Assembly (NCBI GenBank): GCA_035079385.1
Contig: JAVHKY010000037.1
Span: 3,844,001-3,908,000, forward strand
Reading direction: 5' to 3'
Length of the DNA stretch: 64,000 nt
DNA from: Aspidiotus rigidus
Taxonomy: Eukaryota > Arthropoda > Insecta > Hemiptera > Diaspididae
Under the pieces are notes generated by a model. It saw only the letters and a list, made by a program, of their open reading frames with translations. It made no database searches and had not been told where the DNA came from. Below, in pieces: positions 11,401 through 22,757 of the stretch; the first letter of the stretch is position 1, and each line of letters starts with the position of its first letter. The position numbers and the translations under genes were made by a program.

Positions 11401-14400
11401 TTCCCAGACGAGTGAAAAACTTTGTGACCCTGAAAACACAACGGAATAGCGATAAAAACAAGGAAAAAAGAAAAAAAAAATACATAAAATATTCATACTT
11501 GAGCACCTGACGAACCACCCATCAGGCCCTGCGCATGCTCTCTTTTTTGCCCGTAGGCAACGGCGAGAAGTTAGTTCCGCTTTGGTTTTTTAGTTTTAAT
11601 TTTTTTTTTTTTAAATTATCGTTTCTCTTTATTATATTTTGTTTTTGTTTTTTTTTTTTAATAAAAAATTGAATGAATCGGAGGAGAAAAAAACTAGAAA
11701 ATAATGACAGAATTTCAGAAGTCATTTCCCATAATACAGAAAATGAGAAAAGTTCAAATTTGGAAATATTTTTCTTTTTTCATTATCCCCATTGCATGAT
11801 TCCAAAAACATTTCTGGTAAAAGAGACAAAAATCGGTAAAAGCAGAAAAAAATATGGGGAATAACATTCGACGGAAAAAAAGAGATTGATTGAAGAAGAA
11901 ACGAACTTAAATAAGGTGAAACAAGAAACCCCCCGTTTCTTAAAAATAATGCTAGAGAAAAAAAAAGAGATCAAATTTATCTTACGATAATTGATTAAAA
12001 ATACATCATTGCAACTACTGAAGAACAATAAAAAAAATTAAACTCTAATTGAAGACAAAAATAAATAATTATCAGAAAAAGGTAAAAGATGGGCCCAGAT
12101 TTAATGACCAAAATTCGCCCTCAGACTTCTACCGCGTTTCATACTAAAGCGATAGATGGAAGTTCATTAATCGAAATTTCAAAAATACCTCATTAATAAT
12201 GCATACGACGGTCATTTCTGAGATTTTTTCGCATGCTTACCGTAGATTCTGACATCTATGTTAAGAGTGCATCAAGAAACACACCTATCACAGAAATTGT
12301 TCGAATAAATACTGTTATACGTACAATAGAAAGAGGTAACATCGTTGTTTCTATTTTTTTTTGTTTTTGTCTTTTTTTTTTTTTTCATTTTTAATTACGA
12401 TTATTACTACTATTATAATAATAATTATTATCATTTCTGAATAAAAATGTAGCCCCAACTTAGCGACACAGTAATTAAGAGTAAAAATAAACGCCTGGAT
12501 ATTCGACGATACTTGACTTTATGAGCAAGTACGAATTATTAACGAGGTAGCGAGTGAAGAAGGTTTTATATTCTCCAATTTAAAGAAAAAGTAACAGTAA
12601 TAATTAAATGATGTATCCGATGTAACCTTCCTATGAGGTGTTTTTCAAAATTACGTTGTTCTAGTACATAACATGGAAAATCTACCAAGACGTAGAATTA
12701 ATTTTATGCAAATGAAAACTTTTTTGATCATTGGATAAAATATTACTTTCTTTATGAAATTTACCTGACAATTCACGCTCTTGAACAGATCTCAAACATT
12801 TATACATGATTTAGGATCGAAAGACGAGAAATACTACAATTTTAGCTGAAATTCACGAAGTTGACAATTCAATTAGCAAATTATAGGAGTATCATAAGGC
12901 AACTAAACGAGATCAGAAACACTGTCAATTGAACGAAAAAAAAAAAAAGAAAAAAAAATCACGGAAGATACAATTTTGTAATTTAACATAGGGCAAAGGT
13001 CAATACAAAAATCAATTTCTCTCCTTTCACCAGAATCCCTCTATTTTTCCCTCCTTTACCCTTTTATTTTTTGGCGTGCGAGCGTATACGTGTAAATTTC
13101 ATAGATCTGACAAAATTTTGTGAAATCCAAATCAACCTTACAATATCATGTTTCATAATTTACGGATATCCACTTATACTAAATTTATTGCTAGGGCTAT
13201 AAGTGATGCGACGAGAAGAGAAATACACTTTCGAACTTCAAGAATTGCACTGAATACGACTAAGAAAATTGACAACACGTCACTAATAGAAACATCGTAA
13301 TATAAGATATTTTACAAGTCAATTTAGTCTTCACCAAAACTAAATCATTCTCGTAGAGCTAGATAACGACGGATAATGTGCTTCAAAAATTATTCAAGCA
13401 ATTCGCTTTTATACCAAAAAAAAAAAAAAAAATGATCATCAACTAAAAATTTAAAGAACTAGTTTTGGTAGAAATTAGATGAATTTTGAAAAAATTACCA
13501 AATTTTTAGTGATACAAAGCGATTTCTTATGTTATGTAGTTATCTAGCCTGAATAAAAAGAACTGATGAATCACAGTAGACAATTAAAAAAATATATATA
13601 TATAAGGACACGAACAATCGACCAATCTCGAATACATAAATGCAATTCTCAATAAATAATTAGAAGAGAAAAAAATATAGTTTCAACAACACGAAAAAAA
13701 AATTCAATCCATTTTAAACATCGAGAATTGCAAGTTATTTTAGGACTAGATATTGAGGAATTGAAATAATCAATATCATCTAAGTGGTATAAAAGTAAAA
13801 TATAGATGAAAGAAAAAGATCGATAATAAAGTGTATCATGATGCGATGGAAATTTTCTACTCCAGGAAAGGAAACAATATTAAAAATGACATATCACATA
13901 ACCATTAACTGGCACAGCGTACACTTTATTATTCGAATTACCATCACTTTAAATAAAAATATAAAAGTACGTCTCATTTGATTGAGGAAAGGAAAATAAA
14001 GACTCATCTTCGAGTGAAACGCAGTTTCAAAAATAATTATATACAAAAACCTGGTATTTACAAACTGAAAAAAAAATATACATGTATATTTACACGCATG
14101 TACACAAAATATATAAAACTTAAGAATTAATGGGCGAGGAATATAAAACGCTGATGATGACCATTACGGGATACTTTTTTGGGACGACTCCGTTTCTTCA
14201 AAATTTCCAATAGAAATGATAATTTATCACAGCAATAGTATTACTATTAATGTAACGTAGAAAAACAAATAAAAGCAAAATAAACAAACTTCGAAATTCG
14301 CTTCGTTCTCAAACTAAAAACCATCTTTTCAATAATTAAAAAAAAACAATCATCTTCGAAGAATTTTTTTCGGATGAGGCGAACGCGGGCCTCAGCGACC

Positions 14401-15072
14401 GAGGAACCGACTCGTCCCAATTCAAAAGTATTTATAATATCCGTATCATTCAAATTTTGAATTTGAACTGAATTTTTTATACGTAAAAATTGAAAGAAAA
14501 CAAATTACTGGCCTACTGGGTGAAACATAGGTCTTTAGTTATTCGAAAGAATGTTGATAATTCGAACAGAAAAGAAAACCGTTTCAAATTTCGACTTCCT
14601 CAACAAATAAAAAAAAAACGTTTACTTATGAAGCGAGTTTTTCATCCTGAAAATTTTGCTATTTCACATTTAGGTATATCACGACCTTTAATCCAAAATA
14701 AGAATGATAGAAAGATTCGAAGGTAATGATTAACGAATATCTTCAGCATTAAATAACATTCCTTCTACGAGAAGAATAATCAAAAAAATGATAAGATTTC
14801 ACCCAGCAAGTGGAATGAGTAAAATAAGTCAAAATTTTGAAATAAAGGGTACGTAGTCTAGAATATTATCTTTGGTACGATTCTCGTCTCATATTCGTGA
14901 TAACTATTTAGAACGTAGATCACGGTATTAGCTTATTCTACTCATTGTTTCCAACATAATTATATCAAGTCGACTTAAATTTACATTTAAATAATCAAAA
15001 AGGAAATAGAAAGGAAGAAAAGAGGAAAGAAAAGAAAGAGAAAAAAAAAAGGAAAAAAAAAAAACAAAAACA
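8500..15072. other. 6.6 kb of AT-rich DNA without recognisable coding sequence
   Basis: The top strand has many A-runs, so the bottom strand is T-rich. No ORF resembles a protein family and no exon-like pattern is visible. It lies directly downstream of the PNRC-like stop codon on the bottom strand, so part of it could be an unusually long 3' UTR of that gene, but nothing in the sequence proves transcription. Short homopolymers and an (ATT)-rich patch near 12395-12425 are the only repeats I see. Confidence 0.5.
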
Positions 15073-15636
15073 TCAAACAGGTACATTTAAAAGTGTTTTC
15101 AATTGTTTCGTGAAATCTTTGCAGGTCTCCAACTGAGTGAACGAGCACTTTCGAAAAAACAGTTCCACTGATTGATTAACATCGGTCGTTGGAATGCTGA
15201 CTTCAGAAATCGCCAAAATTGGAGTACTAGCACATGAAGAGTCGTAAATTTCAAAATCAACAGGAGAATCTGAACGAGGGGTCCGAGTAATAGCAACATC
15301 CATAGAAGCAGTGAGCTCTGTCCAATGAGTAGGAGGTAATGGAAGAACACTAGGTGAAGGAGGTTCGCTGAATTTTGCACCAGCGTAATGAGAATACAAC
15401 GTTGGAGAAGAGCTTAAACTACGTCTTTGTTTGGACTTTTTAGCGCTTGATTGAACGTAACTTGAAGCATTATCGGAATAATAATTAACAGCACTATTGT
15501 ACGATTTTTCTGGTGTTGGAATACTTGAGAACGAATTGTTCTTTTTGCGCGAATAGCTAGAATTCGAGAAGTATTTCTTCTTGTTGCTATGCTTCTCCGA
15601 ACTGTTGAAACTTAAAATATTTTGGTTGTTGGCCAT
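15073..15636 (-). CDS. PNRC2: PNRC-type proline-rich nuclear receptor coactivator / decapping adaptor
   Basis: A single-exon CDS of 187 residues. Residues 84-102 contain YAGAKFSEPPSPSVLPLPP, the diagnostic SH3-binding-type motif of PNRC1/PNRC2, followed by HW as in vertebrates. The tail has a hydrophobic helix ending QLKTLLNV, matching the LKTLLKV-like end of the family. The N-terminal half is Ser/Lys/Asn-rich with basic patches (KKSKQRR at 66-72) that may serve nuclear targeting. PNRC2 binds DCP1A and UPF1 and promotes decapping; the nuclear-receptor role is vertebrate knowledge. The frame stays open upstream to 15702, but the ATG at 15634-15636 has the better context (GAAATGG) and starts the Asn/Ser-rich region. 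At 187 aa it is longer than human PNRC2 (139 aa), through the N-terminal linker. The symbol is by family; PNRC1 versus PNRC2 orthology is undecided. Confidence 0.8.
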   Translation of the reverse strand: MANNQNILSFNSSEKHSNKKKYFSNSSYSRKKNNSFSSIPTPEKSYNSAVNYYSDNASSYVQSSAKKSKQRRSLSSSPTLYSHYAGAKFSEPPSPSVLPLPPTHWTELTASMDVAITRTPRSDSPVDFEIYDSSCASTPILAISEVSIPTTDVNQSVELFFRKCSFTQLETCKDFTKQLKTLLNVPV

Positions 15637-15702
15637 TTCAACGGTAACTATTCTCTCGGCAGATATAAGTAGTAAATTCAAACAATATTTCATAAATAAC
15701 AA

Positions 15703-16920
15703 ATTTCGGTAGACGTTACAGAATAGCTGACATACCTCCGTCGACTTCTGTCACGTAGCACAACCGAACTCAACGTAAGCCTACTTTCTAAATATAATGG
15801 CGAGCGATCAACACTAACCACTTCTTTCCTGACTTCTCGATCTCAACGGCATTAATTAACGTCCAACATCTAACACAAAATGTCTAAATCGTTTCATTTC
15901 AAACATTTATGAAAAACAATCGCGTTTAAATCGCTTGATATGAAAACATTTTCAGTCAAACTATGCACTGACATCACCATCTTCTTTGTTCGACGTTCAC
16001 AATTTTACATAAAATAATTACGCACAAAATAAATAAGGGCGAACGTACAACGGCAGCTTTCCACCTTCCTCCTTCTAGAACGTAAAACGCTACATCACAA
16101 ACAAAGAAACGCGATTGCGCATCGAATAGTTGCGTAGCCCGTAGCGGACCAAAGTCACGCGGAGTGCCTAGAAACAGTAAGAAATGTCTCGCTTTCGCTA
16201 AGAAGATGAAGAGAGCACTGCCATCGCGACTCGAAATTGAGGACGTATCTGGCAAAAGGGCGTCCGCTCGATGTATTTCTCATGGGAATGACGCCTTTCT
16301 GCCAAAACCCTCCTCCATTGTTAATGAATGAGAGCAGTACAGTAGTGCACGTTGTTGAAACGAGCACTTTGTTGCACGAGGTGTTTTAGGAGAATCGGTA
16401 GATGTATTTATCACGTACTTCACATTTATTTACCAATAGCAATAGGATTGTTTCGTGTGACGTCAGAGATTGTGCTTGAGTATCCATTCTCTCGAAAAGA
16501 TTTCATTTAAATTTTTTGCTATCTCATAAGAAAAACAGAGAGTAAAGATTATCGAGTCATTAATTGAAAATGGTAAAACAATAATAAATCAAAACTTCAT
16601 ATTTACAATCCATAAGTTTTTCGACATTTGAAAAAATACTTGAAATATCTTATTTCTTTTCTTTTTCCAATTAATCAGGTACACAATGATCTTTACTCCC
16701 TGTGTTATTCTTATGGGAGCAAACAGCTCAAAGGAAAAACAGGAGGTACTTTTATCTTCTTAAATGGAACTTATGATGAAGCGCTACCATTGAGTGGGAT
16801 GTGGACAAGAGTGAGCCTAAGGGGAGAAGGGAATATTATGGTGAGCCGGAAGGGGAGAGAGGGGGCCTCTCACTGGTTTAGCGCACTGACCGGATGAGCA
16901 AACTGGAAATTAGGACAGCA
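15703..16920. other. Upstream region of the PNRC-like gene, no further gene recognised
   Basis: This should hold the promoter and 5' UTR of the bottom-strand PNRC-like gene. The segment near 16070-16270 is less AT-rich than its surroundings. No TATA box or convincing additional exon could be assigned. Confidence 0.4.
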
Positions 16921-16987
16921 TGTAAGAAAAAATTAGATACCATTGCAGGACTGTAACGGCAGCGGGAACCCGCTGTCCCGAGTCCCC

Positions 16988-17116
16988 TATAATCTGTTCA
17001 CATTAAGGAAGGATAGAAGTACGTACCTCGAGAAAGGAACGCCGAAGGTAATTTTAATCTACTGTCCCATTCTCAAGGTATGTACTTTTATCCTTTCTTA
17101 ACGTGAACGGACTATA
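16988..17116. mobile_element. 125-bp nested MITE with TA target duplication
   Basis: Inverted arms lie at 16990-17028 and 17076-17114 (left arm GTTCACATTAAGGAAGGATA). They are flanked by TA at 16988-16989 and 17115-17116. Two related elements at about 46350 and 55065 carry the empty site CCCCTAGAGCCTGAAG, so the insertion boundaries are read directly by comparison inside this window. TA duplication suggests a Tc1/mariner-type origin. Confidence 0.85.
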
Positions 17117-17307
17117 AAGCCTAAAGTTTTTCCAAGTCCTGAAAATCATGACGTAACAACTTGAACGCGCTGCAATTTCAAGGAAGCCGTCGTCTTTCCA
17201 AGTCCCCCTCCTATCATATATAGCTCGGAGGTAGGAATTTTAACAGGGAACCTGTTTTATGGGGGGCTATTTGAGAAATCTGGCGTCCGCCGTCCAGCGA
17301 AAAACTT

Positions 17308-18117
17308 GGAAAAATTTGTACCCTCGAGCCATATATGATAGGAGAGGGACTTAGAAAAATTTCGACTCTCGAGCTATATATGATAGAAGGGGGACTTGGA
17401 AAAATTTCGATCCTCGAGCCATATATGACAGGAGAGGGACTTAGAAAAATTTCGACTCTCGAGCCATATTATGATAGGATTGGGACTTAGAAAAATTTCG
17501 ACCCTCGAGCTATATATCATAGAAGGGGGACTTAGAAAAATTTCGACTCTCGATTTCGACCCTCGAGCCATAAATCATAGAAGATGGACTTGGAAAAATT
17601 TCGACTCTCGAGCCATATATGATAGGAGGGGGACTTGGAAAAATTTCGACTCTCGAGCCATATATGATAGAAGGGGGACTTGGAAAAATTTCGACTCTCG
17701 AGCCATATATGACAGGAGAGGGACTTGGAAAAATTTCGACTCTCGAGCCATATATGATAGGAGGGGGACTTGGAAAAATTTCGACCCTCGAGCTATATAT
17801 CATAGAAGGGGGACTTAGAAAAATTTCGACTCTCGATTTCGACCCTCGAGCCATATATGATAGGAGAGGAACTTGGAAAAATTTCGATTCTCGAGCTATA
17901 TATCATAGAAGATGGACTTGGAAAAATTTCGACTCTCGAGCCATATATGATAGAAGGGGGACTTGAAAAAATTTCGACTCTCGAGCCATATATGATAGGA
18001 GGGGGACTTAGAAAAATTTCGACTCTCGAGCCATATATGATAGAAGGGGGACTTGGAAAAATTTCGACTCTCGAGCCATGATAGGAGAGGGACTTAGAAA
18101 AATTTCGACTCTCGAGC
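17308..18117 (+). repeat. 45-bp minisatellite array, about 18 units
   Basis: The unit contains GGGGGACTTGGAAAAATTTC, GACTCTCGAGCC and ATATATGATAGGA, with a 45-bp period (for example AGCCATATAT at 17611, 17656 and 17701). Because 45 is a multiple of 3 and the unit lacks stops in several frames, long pseudo-ORFs appear on both strands. Two units carry a short duplication of TTTCGAC. The same unit recurs in every satellite island of the window. Confidence 0.95.
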
Positions 18118-19202
18118 GAGAAAAATTTAGATTCTCAAACTATATTATGATAGGCTTATAGTAGGTCTAGGCCTTCTTTATACTATCTTTATCTAGGTCT
18201 AGGCTTCCTTGAATTTTCAATACCAAATCCCTTCGACTCATAAAACAGGTTCCCTGCGTTCCTCGTTTGACTTCGTTAAGGAAGCCGTCTTTTTTTTCAA
18301 GTTCCCCTCTCTGTGACGTCATCAACCTCACTCGCGCCCGCGCTCGCAGACAAAAATTTACTGGAAGTACCCCCAACAAAAGTGATAGCGGGTTTCCCGC
18401 TAAAACCAAAATAGTGTCACTCATTTAGGGTGGACCGCATAAGAATTTTTTGTTGATTTTCATCAAATCACACAGCATCGATTTTTTTTTTTTTTTTTTT
18501 ATTATTTTACAAGCTTTAAAGCTACCCTAGGGCTATTAGCTTGACGAACGTTTATTGAGGGGACGGATCGATGATTTTAATTTTATACGAGAAATAATTT
18601 TATTCAGCAGATGAATTCTGAAAATCAGAAGCTTATCTTTTTTCCCAAGCTGAAGATATTGATTCTTTCCAGTTTCTGCTCTCTACTCCATGGTTTGACA
18701 TAGACTATGGAATTTTCGATTTATATCGAATCAAATGGTCGGGTAGAAAAAGGGCCTTAGCACGATTTTGGGCCCTTTTTTGATTATTAGTGATTCAAGT
18801 TCAGCACTCTCACCTCTTCATCTGGTAAAAATTTTAATTCATTCTGATGACTATAGAGTACATAAAACTATGTTGAAGTGGAGCGTCTACCGTACTTGAA
18901 TTCTCAGTGGGTAGTTGTAAAATGGCGGCAATCGAGGTTGTCTCAAACTTTGCCTCTAGATTAGCTTAAAGAACACTGAAAATCAATACAGATGACATCA
19001 TGTATATCTAGAAAGCCTTCATTTCATTTCCCATGCGGCCATGCCTATTTATAGCCATGGTGATAAACTTTGACCCTCTGAGAAACTCACTTTTTCGAGG
19101 AATTTATACTCAAAAATATTTATTATTACTGCAGCACAATCCTTGCAAATATGGGTATTGGCTTGGAATACATTCATTTATTATTATTACTCTTGACAAG
19201 AT

Positions 19203-19716
19203 GAGCGGCTCAGTGGCGTAGTGGTAAGATCACGGCCTCCTATTCCAAAGGTCCGCGGTTCGATCCCAGCTGTCAGCAGTTAGTAACAGGTCAATTCACG
19301 AACATTCACTTCTACCATCGTGTTAACTGTTGACGTCACTGAACTGATCAACCCGTATCAACGAGTCGGTTAACCTGGGATTGAAGATTACCGGCAATAT
19401 CTGAACGTTTGAACAGGCTTATGCGCGAGACGGGAAAGTTGTGGAACTGGTTCAGCGTCGTGAAGACGCGGTTAACCAGCTAAACCAACATCCCCTACCT
19501 CAAACATACACGTGCACGGAAAATAAATGTGAAACAAATTTTGTAGTAATATTAGCGGAATTTTGTAGTAATATTAGCGCTTGATTTTGTCACCTTCCCA
19601 ACCCGGACTTGTCACCGTGGGAAGTGTAGACCTGTAAAACCGCACCATAATAACGTAATAACGTTGGTTGCGAGACCTTTGGCCAAATTGGCGTGAGATA
19701 GGCTGTTATTATTATA
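19203..19716 (+). mobile_element. tRNA-derived SINE with 10-bp target duplication
   Basis: A perfect direct repeat TTGACAAGAT flanks the element (19193-19202 and 19717-19726). The 5' end carries RNA polymerase III promoter boxes: an A-box-like TGGCGTAGTGG near 19214 and a B box GGTTCGATCCC near 19257, so a tRNA-derived head. The body of about 430 bp has no ORF and contains an internal duplication of TTTTGTAGTAATATTAGCG near 19540-19580. The 3' end is GGCTGTTATTATTATA. This resembles the 3' end of the LINEs at 36-42 kb (GGCTATTATTAT), implying that their reverse transcriptase could mobilise it. Confidence 0.85.
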
Positions 19717-19974
19717 TTGACAAGATTCAAAAAGTTACTAGAACGCGTTAAAAGTCGATAATTGCAAAAAGGGCCTTAATTGCGTCGACTATAACGTGCT
19801 CTACAGGCAACTCAGAAACTTTCTGACGTTCTAATTTTCGGTGATTTTGTAGATCGGACATCCATCTACAATCCCACCAAGTTTCATGACGTTTGGGTCT
19901 TTCCTTATGGCATTTCTATGAATCTGAACTTTCAAATGCGTTTTTCTCGAAAACTACTTTTTGCCACAAACTTC

Positions 19975-20420
19975 AAAAATTGGAAGGTTACCGCTTTCTC
20001 CAGTATAAAATAATGACGATTTCCCTGGTTTCTACTCTTTTCTCAGCTTTTTGTTGGCTAGAAAATTTTCTGATTTTTTTTTATTGAATCGTGGGCTTGA
20101 TTTTATGTAAGAATTAATCTCACACTGGACGCGAACTTTGAATAGGTATCGGAAGGTTCTCGATTTCTGCGGGAAAAATAATGAATATTTCTCCAATGTC
20201 TGCTCTTTTCTCAACTTTCTGTTGACTGGAGAATTTTTTGATTATTTTTATCGAATTGTACAGACAATTTTATATTAGAATTGACCTTATGTTGGACGCA
20301 AACTTTGAAAACCGGGAGGTTCTCTTTTCTCCAGGATGAAATAATGAATATTTCTCTAGTTTCTGCTCTTTTCTCAGCTTTTTGTTGACTAGAGAATTTT
20401 TAAACCTTGTTTTTCAAATT
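19975..20420 (+). repeat. Tandem repeat, period about 165 bp, about 2.5 copies
   Basis: Three diverged copies start near 20011, 20179 and 20342. Each contains TAATGA, TCTCC or TCTCTAG-like text, then CTCTTTTCTCA and CTTTTTGTTG-like segments followed by GAGAATTTT. The period is 163-168 bp. It may be a fragment of a larger satellite. No coding potential is seen. Confidence 0.75.
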
Positions 20421-20922
20421 CAGTTGTAGGTGCTACATAGCAGTGCGCGTTGCGTAACTCCGCAAGACCGCCATGCGTATTTCCCGAAACAAATCTCTTC
20501 AATTTTAACGATGTTCATCCAGTGAGAAAATTCTTTATAAAAATGAAGTTGTACTCTTCAACATATAAAAGTTCCGTTGTCGCATTCAAATACACGGGTG
20601 AAAATGATATTTTTAAGATTTAAAAAGGGGATTTTGTCTTTTGTGTCAAAAAATGTACCAAAAATTCTGATAAAATTCTGTAAGATTGCTCTCTTGACTA
20701 TTAACCTTCATTCAAAAGTTGAATGGATTCCGTTAAATATAACTGGAATTAGAATTTTAAACGTAAAAAACTAATTATTTGGCTTATATCCTGGGAGGAA
20801 ATCAAAAGATGGCGACCCAATTATTGCTTAGTAGAAATGTTTTTTTTTTTTTTTAACCTCTACAAACAATCCTCAATAGCTAGTTTTGAAATCCAGTTTG
20901 GGGGCCAAATCACCTATCTTAC

Positions 20923-21203
20923 CCGGCTATCACGGTACAATATAGAGGCATTGACACAAAGCAAAATTTCTGTCCCCCAAAATGTGGTAAATCACACAGA
21001 ATTCCGCTACGCTCGTCGCGATCGTTTAAATACCTCCCACACGTGAATTTACATAAGACTCTGTGTTAAAAAAATTTTTGCAGAGACAAGGCTTGCTTTG
21101 CCATCTGGAGGAGTATCATGAACTACCACGTTTTGTGGGACAACGTTTTGTACAGTGAAGATGGGCGCGTGTCAATACCTCTATATTGTACCGTGCCGGC
21201 TAT
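20923..21203. mobile_element. hAT-type MITE with 8-bp target duplication
   Basis: The 8-mer CCGGCTAT flanks the element exactly (20923-20930 and 21196-21203). The 265-bp body begins CACGGTACAATATAGAGG and ends with its reverse complement. The inverted arms extend at least 70 bp with scattered changes. An 8-bp duplication with a CA..TG terminus is typical of the hAT superfamily. There is no ORF of its own; the open frame at 21118-21456 runs out through the right arm and is incidental. Confidence 0.88.
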
Positions 21204-22117
21204 ACTCTTTTGTGAACTTTTCACTTTGTACAAGATCATCAAAAATTCAACAGAACCAATGCCCTGCGTCAGGTATTTTGACGAGTCACGATTATCCAGA
21301 AATTTATATCATTTTAACAAAAATTACACTCCATCAATTTATGGTGACTATCTCTCCAATTGTACTTGTAAAGGTATAACATCTACGTCGGTACAGTTAA
21401 ACCCGTTTCTCTTCTTCTTTATTCTCCGTTCCTTTGAAAAAAGAATCGTGAATTGAACTCATTAGCCGAAAATTGTGTACATTTCACCTCTGGTTCGTTT
21501 TACTACGTACGTCTATTTTACATCTGAGACGACAAACAACCGTTTGGTGACTGATAAGTAACGTCAATCTTCATAAAACCTTCCTAAAATAGATATACAA
21601 TATTGAAATACACTCAGAATATGCTCAAATTTACCTTCATACCTTCTGAAAATTTATTCAAAGAAGAATCATTTCTAATTCATGACAGTTGCATCATTAT
21701 TTATACAGGGAACATTGACAGTAGTTATTTTCTTCATATTATTAAATCTAGGTCCTTTTTTAAGGTCAGATTTCAATTGTTTCAATTACCCTATCCCAGG
21801 TGTAATACCTCACTATTCCAGCAAAAAGTTTGTAAAAGTGCAGGGATTTTCCAATCAGTAACCAATTTTCTAAAACACTTCCTACTGTCAGCATCAGCGG
21901 TTCAATTAACTGTACAGGGTTCAAAATTCAAATGTAGAAATTAAACCAATTTAAATATATGAGCAACATCAATAGACTTTTTTCCCGGTGACGTCACGTA
22001 TCATTGCTGACTTGCTGTTGTTGCAGTTCCCTTTTCCCCTGGTTCCAAACCGAGTCAACAAGCAAAATGTAAACAACGGATTTTACATGCGAATTCCCAC
22101 AAGGAAAAAAATAAATG

Positions 22118-22247
22118 ACCTGCGATGAGAAAAGGATGCTCATAGCAAATTGGCGCAGGAACACCATTTCTCTCTGATCGGATACTCAATCAGAGAGAAA
22201 TGGTGTTTCTGTCAGTGGGCAATGAGCATCCTTTTCTCATCGCAGGT
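22118..22247. repeat. 130-bp near-perfect palindrome
   Basis: The arms ACCTGCGATGAGAAAAGGAT (from 22118) and their reverse complement (ending 22247) pair along about 60 bp around a loop of about 10 bp, with a short mismatched stretch in the middle. The RNA would form a long hairpin. It may be a MITE of the foldback type or an inverted-repeat source of small RNA. No target duplication is certain. Confidence 0.85.
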
Positions 22248-22757
22248 TAAGTTGTTTAGACAATCAACAGTTGAAAAATTGTAGATTTTAAAGATCTTGG
22301 TAATTAGGTCCATCAAGTAGAGGCTTTTATCAATTGTTTAAGCCATAATATTTCTGTTATTGTTCTAGCTCTTAGAGGTAACAATACTTGGAAAACCACT
22401 AAACGTTATCACTGTTATTTAAATGGAGAGTTCTTCACATTTTTGTTGTGCACTCAAACCGCTGACTCAGCTGTAAGTCATGACTTGTGACATCACAGGA
22501 AAAAGTTCTGCGTTCCAGGTGACCAACATTTGATTTGCAGTACTTTTTTCTCAAATTACAAGCAATTCAGATAACAACGAGTGACTATAAACTTGTTTCC
22601 TTTAAAAACCATGATGTCATAATGAAAGATGACCACGAGAATTTTTATAATCATTTATAGTAACAATAATAATCAAAGGAGAGCAGAGATTTTTGAAAAT
22701 GACTAATAAAAACAAAACATACTAAGCGAGGGCATTTAGGCACAGCTTATGATAAGT

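Larger units (their letters stand above)
16931..18401 (-). mobile_element. Composite satellite-bearing Helentron-like element (C subtype with nested T subtype)
   Basis: Read on the bottom strand, the outer element begins at 18401 with AGCGGGAAACCCGCT after a T-run. It ends near 16931 with an inverted copy of that palindrome (16961-16974), an imperfect hairpin (16940-16959) and TCTAA followed by T. A T-subtype element in the opposite orientation occupies 17242-18289: AACAGGGAACCTGTT at its 5' end, ATAAAACAGGTTCCCTG near its 3' end, then a TTTAAC/GTTAA-type hairpin and GGAAGCCGTC. The 387-bp copy at 55044-55430 lacks the T element and so shows where it went in. This layout matches non-autonomous Helentrons (HINE/DINE-1). 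No Rep/helicase is present. Confidence 0.7.

Noticed and set aside
16155..16367. Small ORFs upstream of the PNRC-like gene
   Set aside because: No ATG context, no similarity and overlapping frames on the same strand; probably promoter or 5' UTR.
17374..18081. Long open frames on both strands encoding 15-residue repeats (KISTLEPYMIGGGLG-like)
   Set aside because: The 45-bp satellite period is a multiple of three and the unit lacks stops, so repeat proteins appear automatically on both strands; there is no start context, domain or composition of a real protein.
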